Positions 1-5,396 are shown, counted from the first letter of the stretch. The stretch: DNA of 8,325 nucleotides from Verrucomicrobiota bacterium (GCA_003219925.1 QHQU01000292.1:1-8325), one strand, 5' to 3'. The notes: generated by a model not told the origin, from the letters alone. Numbers and translations are program-made.

Positions 1-504
1 GGGAAATATCATGCGGCCGAGCGCCAATATCAGGAACTATTAACCAAGAGTCCGAACAATCTTTACTCTCTTTCGAACCTCGGAGTTGTTTATTTTAGGA
101 CGGGCAAGCTGAAAGCAGCTGAACTTACTTTGAAGAAGGCCGTAGCCATCGCGCCGAAGGACGAATTTGCCCATACTACGCTGGGTATTGTTTACTATCG
201 CCAAAGTAAGTTCGATGACGCCCTCAACGAATTAACCAAATCGCTCGCCATTAATCCCAAGAGCGCCGCGGCGCACAATTACCTGGGGATTACCGCCAGC
301 CAGAAAGGCTGGCAAGAAGCAGCGGAAAAGGAAATGCTCGAAGCCATCGCGGTCAAACCGGATTACGCCGATGCGCATTTCAACCTGGCGGTGATTTACG
401 CGACGGCCTCTCCGCCGTCGAAAGAACTGGCCAAGCGCCACTACACCAAGGCAACCGAGCTCGGCGCCGAACCCGACGGCTCTTTGGAGAAGTTGCTCCG
501 GTAG
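1..504 (+). CDS. TPR-repeat protein, C-terminal part (5' end outside window)
   Basis: The frame is open from the first base, so this is the tail of a longer protein; 167 residues are visible before TAG at 502-504. The visible part is built almost entirely of tetratricopeptide repeats: half a repeat, then units beginning near LYSLSNLGVVY, EFAHTTLGIVYY, AAAHNYLGITA and ADAHFNLAVIYA. Each carries the usual small/aromatic pattern and a helix-breaking Pro near its end (IAPKD, INPKS, VKPDY). TPR arrays form right-handed superhelices that bind partner proteins; here the partner is unknown. The tail, with GAEPDGSLEKLL near the end, looks like a normal C-terminus. A TTG at 130 is an internal codon and not a start, because coding pattern and repeats continue upstream of it. 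It converges with the minus-strand TPR gene, with 40 bp between the two stops. What lies N-terminal (signal peptide, membrane anchor, enzyme domain) cannot be seen. Confidence 0.88.
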   Translation, partial: GKYHAAERQYQELLTKSPNNLYSLSNLGVVYFRTGKLKAAELTLKKAVAIAPKDEFAHTTLGIVYYRQSKFDDALNELTKSLAINPKSAAAHNYLGITASQKGWQEAAEKEMLEAIAVKPDYADAHFNLAVIYATASPPSKELAKRHYTKATELGAEPDGSLEKLLR

Positions 505-532
505 AGATCAGAGGACAGAGGGCTGAGATCAG
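505..532. repeat. Four-unit heptamer tandem repeat
   Basis: Four imperfect 7-bp units lie end to end directly after the TPR stop codon: AGATCAG (505-511), AGGACAG (512-518), AGGGCTG (519-525) and AGATCAG (526-532). The shared pattern is roughly AGRNCWG. The array fills most of the 40-bp gap between two convergent genes. It is non-coding as far as can be seen and is not palindromic, so it is not an obvious terminator. Confidence 0.6.
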
Positions 533-544
533 CGTTAAGCCCCT

Positions 545-1225
545 TCAATGGTTCTGCCGGGGGTTACGGGATTTCACCAGCGACAAGCGTAATGCAGCTT
601 CTGGGTTCCCGGGCTTGATCCGCAAAGCTTCTTCAAAGTCCGCGATGCTCTTAGCGACCTCCCGCTTACCGTAATACGCCATGCCTCGATTCACGTACGC
701 TTCTGCGAATTTTGGATTCTTTTGTATCGCTGCGTTGAAATCGGCGATCGCTTTGTCCCACTGACCTTGGCTGCCAAATATTGCACCGCGATTGTTGTAG
801 TCCTCCGCGCGGTTCGGATCTAGTTGGATGGCTCGGGAATAGTCGGCAATCGCCCGTGAATAATCGCCTTTCTTTTCGTAAGCGTGCGCGCGATTGCTGT
901 ACGGATGAGGATCATCTGGTCTCATGCGGATTGGTACGGTGAAGTCCGCAATCGCTCGATCAAGATCGCCCTTCTGCAGATATGCGAATCCACGATTGTC
1001 GAAAGCAGCCCCGTTGCTTGGATGGAGGCGAATATCTTCTGTAAACAACGAGATCGCTTTATCGAAGTCGCCTTCCTTGAGCGCCGCGAGGCCCGACTCG
1101 AAAGGATTATCTGCTGCAAAACAGCGTCGGACAATCAAGGCGGCAAGTAGAAGCGGGATGGCGTGTTTCACAGGCCTAATGAGAATAAGAGAAATCACCC
1201 GCCCCCCAGGGACGAGAGCGGGCAT
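545..1225 (-). CDS. Secreted TPR protein with five repeats
   Basis: This is a small protein of five consecutive TPR units (about residues 40-71, 72-105, 106-139, 140-173 and 174-207). Each has the typical NRG.AY..KGD...AIADF..AI...P pattern, so it probably acts as a protein-protein interaction scaffold. From ATG at 1225 it has 226 residues, but the first 18 look unlike a signal n-region. A GTG at 1171 (residue 19) would give KHAIPLLLAALIVRRCFA followed by AD, a more ordinary signal peptide with cleavage after CFA. Neither start has a strong ribosome site. The product is expected outside the inner membrane. The ATG lies 15 bp beyond the cupin stop on the same strand, so the two may be co-transcribed. 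The repeats differ from those of the convergent TPR protein at 1-504, so it is not an evident recent duplicate. No enzymatic domain is visible. Confidence 0.9.
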   Translation of the reverse strand: MPALVPGGRVISLILIRPVKHAIPLLLAALIVRRCFAADNPFESGLAALKEGDFDKAISLFTEDIRLHPSNGAAFDNRGFAYLQKGDLDRAIADFTVPIRMRPDDPHPYSNRAHAYEKKGDYSRAIADYSRAIQLDPNRAEDYNNRGAIFGSQGQWDKAIADFNAAIQKNPKFAEAYVNRGMAYYGKREVAKSIADFEEALRIKPGNPEAALRLSLVKSRNPRQNH

Positions 1226-1240
1226 GGCTAGTCGTGGTCA

Positions 1241-1618
1241 TTAGTCATGTGGTCTAATCCTGGCCAGAAATTTTAGGTCGACAGCTATGGCATGGGCTTC
1301 GGTATCGCCAACATTCTCTACCGCGTGCGTCGTCGGCTCACGCCAAATCGTCTCTCCGGTAGCGGCAGCTTTCTCTTCGGTCCGGCCGTCTGGATAACTA
1401 AATTTAAGTTTTCTGCCACTGAGGACATATACGACTCCCGCCGGATGCGAATGCATTGGCTCTTTTTCCCCCGCTTTGAGGTGGTATTCGAGCACGCGCA
1501 CTTGATCGTTTTCCAGCAGAACTTTGTAGCATTGCGGAGAAACTTTCACTGGGTCTTGGGCGTGGACGGTCGTGCAAAGCACAGCCAGGAGTGACATTAG
1601 AATAGCATCTTTTGGCAA
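1241..1618 (-). CDS. Small secreted cupin-domain protein
   Basis: This is a single conserved beta-barrel (cupin) of the RmlC-like superfamily, preceded by a signal sequence. Motif 1 is seen as G50, H56-S-H58 and G68, with the usual Glu replaced by Val/Tyr. Motif 2 is seen as G88, P95, H98 and N102. H56, H58 and H98 are the likely metal ligands. Single-domain cupins of this size may be small-molecule binders, isomerases or dioxygenases, and the substrate cannot be told. A signal peptide ends near CTTVHA/QD (cleavage after A20), so it should be periplasmic or secreted. The first start is TTG at 1618. The first ATG is at 1597 (residue 8) and gives a short n-region without positive charge, whereas the TTG start adds a Lys. 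GGGTAG sits just before the TTG, so the start is unresolved. It lies upstream of and close to the TPR gene. Full length for the family (about 118-125 aa). Confidence 0.86.
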   Translation of the reverse strand: MPKDAILMSLLAVLCTTVHAQDPVKVSPQCYKVLLENDQVRVLEYHLKAGEKEPMHSHPAGVVYVLSGRKLKFSYPDGRTEEKAAATGETIWREPTTHAVENVGDTEAHAIAVDLKFLARIRPHD

Positions 1619-1620
1619 CT

Positions 1621-1664
1621 ACCCAAGATTTAGATGGAACGTATAGGCGGCGGAGCTGTTGGGT
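1621..1664 (-). other. Weak, short attC-like inverted pair
   Basis: ACCCAA at 1621-1626 pairs with TTGGGT at 1659-1664 across 44 bp, between the GNAT stop and the cupin start. On the minus strand the first box reads ACCCAAC (fits RYYYAAC) and the last reads CTTGGGT, missing the invariant first G of GTTRRRY. The interior does not fold into matching arms and the span is shorter than usual for attC. This may be a decayed cassette boundary or chance. Confidence 0.2.
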
Positions 1665-1671
1665 GCAGCGC

Positions 1672-2205
1672 CTAGTCAGGTCGTCTCAGTTCATAGCGAT
1701 TCACGACTTGCTCGAAGGCAATGACACCTGGAATCGTCCTGTACCGCCTGACGAAAACGAAGCCGAGTTTCTCTAGCACTCGATTAGGAGCAGGATTCTC
1801 TGCCCAAGGTTCGCAGACGAGTTTTTGCAGATTGAAGCGCTCGAAGTAAAAGGAGGCAGACCTGCGCACAAATTCGGTCCCTAGACCGGCTCGCCTCAAT
1901 TGTGAATTCCACAGATGCAGATGTATAAAGGCCTCGTCGCCAACGACGATGTTATTGATACTTGAGTGTCCGACCCGCTGTCCGCGAAATATCCAAAGCA
2001 GGTAAAACCGATCCCTTTCCCCGTCTGGTTTCTCATGGTCGGCTAAAAGAGCATCGAGCCACTTGTTTCTTTCAGGAAGTTTCAAGCGGTCGACGCCCAT
2101 TCCGCGTAAAAATGGATCATCGGCCATATAAAAGTAATCCAACATCAGTTCGTATTCTTGACGACTTGAAAACGGACGGACCTTTATCTCTTTAACCCTC
2201 CGCAT
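1672..2205 (-). CDS. GNAT-family N-acetyltransferase (RimJ/RimL-like)
   Basis: This is a 177-residue GCN5-related acetyltransferase, which transfers acetyl from acetyl-CoA to an amine. The acetyl-CoA pyrophosphate-binding loop R/QxxGxG/A is RRAGLG at residues 104-109, at the start of the long helix that follows the central strand (AFIHLHLW, 92-99). The later LVCEPWAENPAPNRVLEKLGF (129-149) is the motif-B region typical of RimJ/RimL-type enzymes, with N141 and the closing EKLGF. Those enzymes modify ribosomal-protein N-termini, but relatives modify antibiotics and small molecules, so no substrate is assigned. It is cytosolic, with no signal or membrane segment. ATG at 2205 lies only 3 bases after the GTTAGGT box of the neighbouring attC-like site (minus strand), whose TAGG could serve as a weak ribosome site. 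This spacing is typical of integron cassette genes, and GNAT enzymes are frequent cassette cargo. Confidence 0.9.
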   Translation of the reverse strand: MRRVKEIKVRPFSSRQEYELMLDYFYMADDPFLRGMGVDRLKLPERNKWLDALLADHEKPDGERDRFYLLWIFRGQRVGHSSINNIVVGDEAFIHLHLWNSQLRRAGLGTEFVRRSASFYFERFNLQKLVCEPWAENPAPNRVLEKLGFVFVRRYRTIPGVIAFEQVVNRYELRRPD

Positions 2206-2208
2206 AGA

Positions 2209-2323
2209 ACCTAACGAGACGAAGCTCAGCCGCGGCTAGCGAGAGCGCGGGCTTGCAGTATTTTAATCATGAAAGCGGGAGGAAACAAGCCGGCTAGGCG
2301 TCGGCTGGAGTGACTGGTTAGGT
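2209..2323 (-). other. attC: attC-like integron recombination site
   Basis: The 115-bp imperfect palindrome is bounded by perfectly complementary 7-mers ACCTAAC (2209-2215) and GTTAGGT (2317-2323), which fit the R'' (RYYYAAC) and R' (GTTRRRY) boxes. Unpaired spacers of 9 and 6 nt follow inward. The second arms are CTCAGCCGCG (2225-2234) against CGTCGGCTGGAG (2299-2310), pairing with two single-base bulges. Then come CTAGC (2236-2240) against GCTAG (2293-2297), and GGCTTG (2250-2255) against CAAGCC (2286-2291, one base shared with the previous arm). Both bulged bases lie in the high-coordinate arm. Classical attC sites carry the extra base in the R''-L'' arm (GCCGACG against CGCGGC), so the site reads on the minus strand with crossover at 2215. 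The orientation agrees with both flanking genes. The 10-bp palindrome AGCCGCGGCT (2228-2237) lies inside and is explained by the arm. Confidence 0.68.
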
Positions 2324-3130
2324 CTTTTGGGGCTGATTGCTACGTTACGATGGCTTTTCTCCAGGTTGGACGTTTACGTCAATCGCCTATCCGTCTTTTA
2401 GTGAATGCTGCGAGTTCTTCCTGCCTATTCTTCGGCAGGAAGAGGTCAAAGGATCTTCCAGACTTTAAATTGATGCCGAGGAATTTGGTAACGTAGCCTC
2501 TGCTGTCTCGCTCCGAGTAAATTCGAGCCTGTTTGATGCTCGAAAATGCAAATACCTTCCGCCTGCCGAAAAAATGTTTTCGGATGGTCAGATTGCCTTC
2601 GTGCGTGTGAATCTCGACCCAATGAAATGGCAACAGAATGAGTGGAATTGCGAGGCAGAAAGCAATTCGCTCTAGCATCGCCAGGGTGGACGCGTGTGCT
2701 CTGACTTCCCTGATCACCAAGAACAGCGACACCAGAATTGTAAGCACCACAATGTTATACAGATACAAACCATCTGGACCGACGTAGCGGTAATCGTCGC
2801 CGATCGTCATGGGCTCTTCGGTGGCGTCATCTGGTGTTATGCCATCTTGATTCGTTGGCAAGTCGGCCGGCGCGGGATACATCCCGAAGTCCATAAAGTG
2901 CCCCTGCTGGCCCTCATCGACCGGCCAAGCATGCCACCCGGCTTTTTCCATTTCCTCCTGCAATCCTCGGAGTTTATCGCCGTCACCATTGAAGCTGATA
3001 AATTCCTTGCCGGGTCTATCGTTCCAGCCCAAAACTGCAACGCCATGAACCTTAGCGAGCTTCTTAGCTGACTTGATGCGTTCTTTCCCAATGATGTTGC
3101 CGGTCATCAAGAGACTTCAATTATGCCTAA
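2215..3130 (-). mobile_element. Putative integron gene cassette (one gene plus its attC)
   Basis: A 916-bp unit runs on the minus strand from the TTAGGC of a GTTAGGC core (3125-3131) to the G of the GTTAGGT core at 2209-2215. It contains one complete minus-strand gene followed by its attC-like site. Both edges share the 10-mer CCTAACGAGA (2210-2219 and 3126-3135, plus strand), as expected for a cassette excised or inserted at G/TT. No complete attC is visible on the far side of 3131 and no integrase is in the window, so the upstream partner site is missing, degenerate, or was a secondary site. Two 60-base lines counted inside (2461-2520 and 2701-2760) are 47% and 45% GC, against 63% for one counted ftsH line (4321-4380). 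Confidence 0.5.
2379..3107 (-). CDS. Hypothetical membrane protein with PH-like C-terminal domain
   Basis: I do not recognise this gene as a family. From ATG at 3107 it has 242 residues; a TTG one codon upstream is possible but less likely. Three parts can be seen (numbering from the ATG). Residues 1-75 are a soluble alpha/beta-looking region rich in Lys and Glu, with GVAVLGWNDRPGKEFISF. Residues 75-110 are an acidic, Pro-rich linker. Two hydrophobic helices follow at about 115-133 (YNIVVLTILVSLFLVI) and 147-162 (IAFCLAIPLILLPF). Residues 163-230 form a beta-rich tail (VEIHTHEGNLTIRKHFFGRRKVFAFSSI) resembling bacterial PH/YdbS-type domains, which have a turn around an FGRRK-like loop. It is probably an inner-membrane protein with both ends on one side. 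It lies inside the proposed cassette. GAAG 7 bp before ATG is a weak ribosome site. Function is unknown. Confidence 0.8.
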   Translation of the reverse strand: MTGNIIGKERIKSAKKLAKVHGVAVLGWNDRPGKEFISFNGDGDKLRGLQEEMEKAGWHAWPVDEGQQGHFMDFGMYPAPADLPTNQDGITPDDATEEPMTIGDDYRYVGPDGLYLYNIVVLTILVSLFLVIREVRAHASTLAMLERIAFCLAIPLILLPFHWVEIHTHEGNLTIRKHFFGRRKVFAFSSIKQARIYSERDSRGYVTKFLGINLKSGRSFDLFLPKNRQEELAAFTKRRIGD

Positions 3131-3135
3131 CGAGA

Positions 3136-3165
3136 TATATACGAAAGTTCGTACTTAATTGCGAA
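3136..3165 (-). promoter_or_regulatory. Possible weak promoter for the hypothetical membrane protein
   Basis: On the minus strand TTCGCA (3160-3165) and TATATA (3136-3141) are spaced by 18 bp, and the -10-like box ends about 28 bp before ATG at 3107. Between and across them lies a small hairpin, TACGAA (3140-3145) against TTCGTA (3148-3153). Only 3 or 4 of 6 positions match the sigma-70 consensus in each box, and Verrucomicrobiota promoters are poorly defined, so this is tentative. Confidence 0.22.
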
Positions 3166-3200
3166 CATTTTTTCGCCTATTTCTGGAAGGCCCGAGGAAG

Positions 3201-3231
3201 CTCGCCACGGCGAGTCCGTCCGGTGGCGGAC
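3201..3231. repeat. Two adjacent GC-rich hairpins
   Basis: CTCGC (3201-3205) pairs with GCGAG (3210-3214) around CACG. Directly next to it, GTCCGTC (3214-3220) pairs with GGCGGAC (3225-3231), including one T-G wobble, around CGGT. The pair could be a dispersed intergenic repeat or an RNA structure in the ftsH 3' region; nothing here decides. Confidence 0.45.
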
Positions 3232-3288
3232 AGGGAGCGGAAGGGTGCGGAGATGGTGAATAGTGATCTGTGAGTGGTGATTGGGGTC

Positions 3289-3305
3289 GGCGGTCATAGA
3301 CCGCC
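3289..3305. repeat. Perfect 7-bp inverted repeat
   Basis: GGCGGTC (3289-3295) and GACCGCC (3299-3305) form a perfect stem around ATA, about 125 bp beyond the ftsH stop. It is not followed by a T-run on either strand, so it is not a standard intrinsic terminator. It resembles short palindromes I recall as dispersed between genes in verrucomicrobial genomes, which is an unverified recollection. Confidence 0.6.
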
Positions 3306-3346
3306 TCTAAAGAAGAGAGAAAACTTCGCTCAGAAATCGTAAATGA

Positions 3347-3370
3347 GCAGGATTAGGAACAGGAGCAGGA
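3347..3370. repeat. Four-unit hexamer tandem repeat
   Basis: GCAGGA (3347-3352), TTAGGA (3353-3358), ACAGGA (3359-3364) and GCAGGA (3365-3370) lie end to end, all sharing AGGA in the same phase. Confidence 0.6.
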
Positions 3371-3372
3371 AG

Positions 3373-3407
3373 ACGGAACGTCGAACACCGAACATCCAAC
3401 GTCGAAC
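3373..3407. repeat. Five-unit heptamer tandem repeat
   Basis: ACGGAAC (3373-3379), GTCGAAC (3380-3386), ACCGAAC (3387-3393), ATCCAAC (3394-3400) and GTCGAAC (3401-3407) lie end to end with the pattern RNSSAAC. The array ends 21 bp before the ftsH stop codon. Confidence 0.65.
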
Positions 3408-3428
3408 GAAGAGAAAAAGGAGAGCGGT

Positions 3429-5369
3429 TTACGCGGGGGCGCCGCCGAGGGCGCCGGGAAGCGGAGGAGTGACGTCGGGGGCCACGACGACCTGCTTGGG
3501 CGGTTTTTCCGGCTCCATCTTTTCGCCGCCGCGCGGGGCGATCCCCGGTGGCGGGTTGAGCATGCGACCATGCTTGACGATGTCTTCGATTTGCGAGCCG
3601 TCGAGGGTCTCGAACTCAAGCAGCGCTTTGGCAATGACGTCCAGCTTGTCGCGATTGGCGGTGAGAATTTGCTTCGCCCTCTGGTACGCTTCATCGAGGA
3701 GCGTGCGCACTTCGCGATCGATTTCCTCGGCGGTGGCTTCGCTGTAATCGCGGGCGCGCGAGATGTCGCGCCCGAGGAAAACGTAATCTTCGTGGTCGCC
3801 ATACTCGACCATTCCCAGTTTCTCGCTCATGCCCCACTCGCATACCATCCGGCGGGCGGTGGCGGTAGCCATCTTGATATCGCCGCGAGCGCCATTGGTG
3901 ACATCGCCGAACGCAAGCTCCTCTGCCACGCGACCGCCCATGCTGACGGCGAGGCTGGCGAGTAACTCGGCTTTGCGGTTGGTGTATTTGTCTTCCTCCG
4001 GCAACCACATCGTGCTGCCCAACGATGGGCCGCGCGGAATGATAGTGACCTTATGGAGTGGCTCGGTGTGCTCGAGTAATTCAAGCAACAGCGCGTGTTC
4101 TTCGAGTTCTGCCAAAGTAATGCCTTTCAAATTGCGGCGCGCCGCCAGCAAAGCAGCTTCATTGATGACATTGGCTAATTCCGCGCCGGAATAACCGGGC
4201 GTGCCACGGGCGACCACGGCGAGATCGACCCCTTCAGCCAGCTTCACTTTCTTGGAATGGACCCGCAAAATTTCCTCGCGCCCTTTCACGTCGGGAAGAT
4301 TGACGGTGATCTGGCGATCAAAACGGCCAGGGCGGAGCAGAGCAGGATCGAGAACATCGGGCCGGTTAGTGGCAGCGATGATAATGACTCCTTCCTGGGT
4401 ATCGAATCCGTCCATCTCGACGAGCAAGGCATTGAGGGTTTGTTCGCGCTCATCGTGGCCGCCTCCGACGCCATGGCCTCGATGACGACCGACCGCGTCA
4501 ATTTCGTCGATGAAAATAATGCAAGGCGCGGATTTCTTGCCCTGCTCAAACATGTCGCGAACCCGGCTGGCGCCGACGCCGACAAACATCTCGACGAAAT
4601 CGGAGCCGCTGATCGAGAAGAATGGGACATCAGCCTCCCCGGCGATGGCGCGAGCGAGCAATGTCTTGCCGGTGCCGGGCGGGCCGACCAGAAGCACGCC
4701 TTTCGGAATGCGCCCCCCGAGTTTCTGAAACTTCTTCGGATCACGCAGAAACTCGACCAGCTCCTGCACTTCATCCTTGGCTTCCTCGACTCCGGCGACG
4801 TCGCGGAAAGTAATTTTATTTTTGTCGCGGGCCAGCATGCGCGCTTTGGATTTGCCAAAGTTGAGAGCGCCCTTGCCGGCCATGCGGATTTGCTGGCGGA
4901 ACAGGAAATAGAGAACGAGGAGAAAGAGCGCGATGGGGAGAAAACTAAGAACGGTCTGGGCGAACAGGTTCGATTCGGCGCGGATGGCCGGTTGAATGCC
5001 GGCAGCGGCAAGTCGCTTCTCCAGATCGGGACTGAAATTCAGATCGACAATGGTGCGAAACTTCACCGCCTGTTCGGCGCCGGCGGTTTGTTTGCGGTAA
5101 TAACCGATGAGAGCCCGGGTGGGCTGGCCTTCCTGAACGAGCAAGGTAACTGGGAGGTTTTTGTCGCTAATGATCTGCTTGTTATCGAGGAGCTCGATAA
5201 AGCGGTTGTAGGGGACGTCCTCGACATTCTGGTAGCCACCGTTACGAACGAGCAGGGCCATGCCGATGAGGCCAAAGGCAATGGCAATAAGAACGATGCC
5301 GCGCCAGTTAAAGTTCGGCTCGTTATTGCGCTTATTATCGCGCTGGGAATTGCGGTCGGGTTGCGCCAT
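3429..5369 (-). CDS. ftsH: FtsH-type AAA+ membrane protein lacking the zinc protease motif
   Basis: FtsH is a hexameric inner-membrane machine that unfolds and degrades membrane and regulatory proteins using ATP. This 646-residue copy has TM1 (about 23-42), an external domain (43-138), TM2 (139-157), and then the AAA+ core. In the core are Walker A GPPGTGKT (229-236), the pore loop F262-V-G (MFVG), Walker B IIFIDEID (284-291) and the second region of homology with RPGRFDR (Arg fingers R346 and R349). The protease half is recognisable from HKVTIIPRG (439-447) onward and keeps D497, the likely third zinc ligand (GARGDIKMAT). The segment that should hold HEAGH is gone. LAELEE (419-424) is joined straight to HALLLELLEHTEPLHK (425-440), which aligns in length with the family from the last His of HEAGH. 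About 30 residues are missing, in frame. ATPase and unfolding activity may survive; peptide cleavage should not. The ATG has no clear ribosome site. The C-terminal tail is Pro-rich. Confidence 0.96.
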   Translation of the reverse strand: MAQPDRNSQRDNKRNNEPNFNWRGIVLIAIAFGLIGMALLVRNGGYQNVEDVPYNRFIELLDNKQIISDKNLPVTLLVQEGQPTRALIGYYRKQTAGAEQAVKFRTIVDLNFSPDLEKRLAAAGIQPAIRAESNLFAQTVLSFLPIALFLLVLYFLFRQQIRMAGKGALNFGKSKARMLARDKNKITFRDVAGVEEAKDEVQELVEFLRDPKKFQKLGGRIPKGVLLVGPPGTGKTLLARAIAGEADVPFFSISGSDFVEMFVGVGASRVRDMFEQGKKSAPCIIFIDEIDAVGRHRGHGVGGGHDEREQTLNALLVEMDGFDTQEGVIIIAATNRPDVLDPALLRPGRFDRQITVNLPDVKGREEILRVHSKKVKLAEGVDLAVVARGTPGYSGAELANVINEAALLAARRNLKGITLAELEEHALLLELLEHTEPLHKVTIIPRGPSLGSTMWLPEEDKYTNRKAELLASLAVSMGGRVAEELAFGDVTNGARGDIKMATATARRMVCEWGMSEKLGMVEYGDHEDYVFLGRDISRARDYSEATAEEIDREVRTLLDEAYQRAKQILTANRDKLDVIAKALLEFETLDGSQIEDIVKHGRMLNPPPGIAPRGGEKMEPEKPPKQVVVAPDVTPPLPGALGGAPA

Positions 5370-5379
5370 TAGATTCGGT

Positions 5380-5396
5380 GCGCGGAATTACCGCGC
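5380..5396. promoter_or_regulatory. Hairpin just upstream of the ftsH start
   Basis: GCGCGG (5380-5385) and CCGCGC (5391-5396) form a perfect 6-bp stem around AATTA, ending 10 bp before the ftsH ATG at 5369. If it lies inside the ftsH leader it could limit ribosome access; if outside, it could be an operator. Neither is shown by the sequence. Confidence 0.35.

Larger units (their letters stand above)
3108..3428. other. Gene-free stretch with hairpins and short tandem repeats
   Basis: No credible gene is seen between the hypothetical protein start and the ftsH stop. In order it holds the GTTAGGC cassette core (3125-3131, minus), an AT-rich part with a possible promoter, three GC-rich hairpins (3201-3214, 3214-3231, 3289-3305), a hexamer array (3347-3370) and a heptamer array (3373-3407). 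Plus-strand frames here are short, low-complexity and rich in Arg, as expected of non-coding repeats. No hairpin is followed by a T-run on the minus strand, so no classical terminator for ftsH was found. Confidence 0.7.

Noticed and set aside
534..540. GTTAAGC next to the TPR stop as another attC box
   Set aside because: It fits the 7-base consensus, but no complementary partner lies within attC range and single matches are expected several times by chance in 8 kb.
924..1244. 106-codon plus-strand frame opposite the secreted TPR gene
   Set aside because: It is antisense to clear TPR repeats with no domain of its own.
1644..1674. TAGGCG/CGCCTA stem over the GNAT stop codon as a terminator
   Set aside because: It is only 6 bp around a 19-base loop with no T-run; likely chance.
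2228..2237. AGCCGCGGCT palindrome as a regulator operator
   Set aside because: It falls inside one arm of the larger attC-like fold, which explains it better.
3289..3305. Hairpin as the ftsH terminator
   Set aside because: On the minus strand the stem is followed by a C/A-rich segment rather than a T-run, so intrinsic termination is not supported.
3429..4094. A relocated HEAGH or other HExxH motif elsewhere in FtsH
   Set aside because: I read the whole translated protein and found no HExxH outside the expected place; H425 is the only remnant.
4257..5372. Long plus-strand frame of 371 codons opposite ftsH
   Set aside because: It is wholly antisense to a highly conserved FtsH region, has no recognisable domain, and its length is explained by the GC-rich codon pattern of the real gene.
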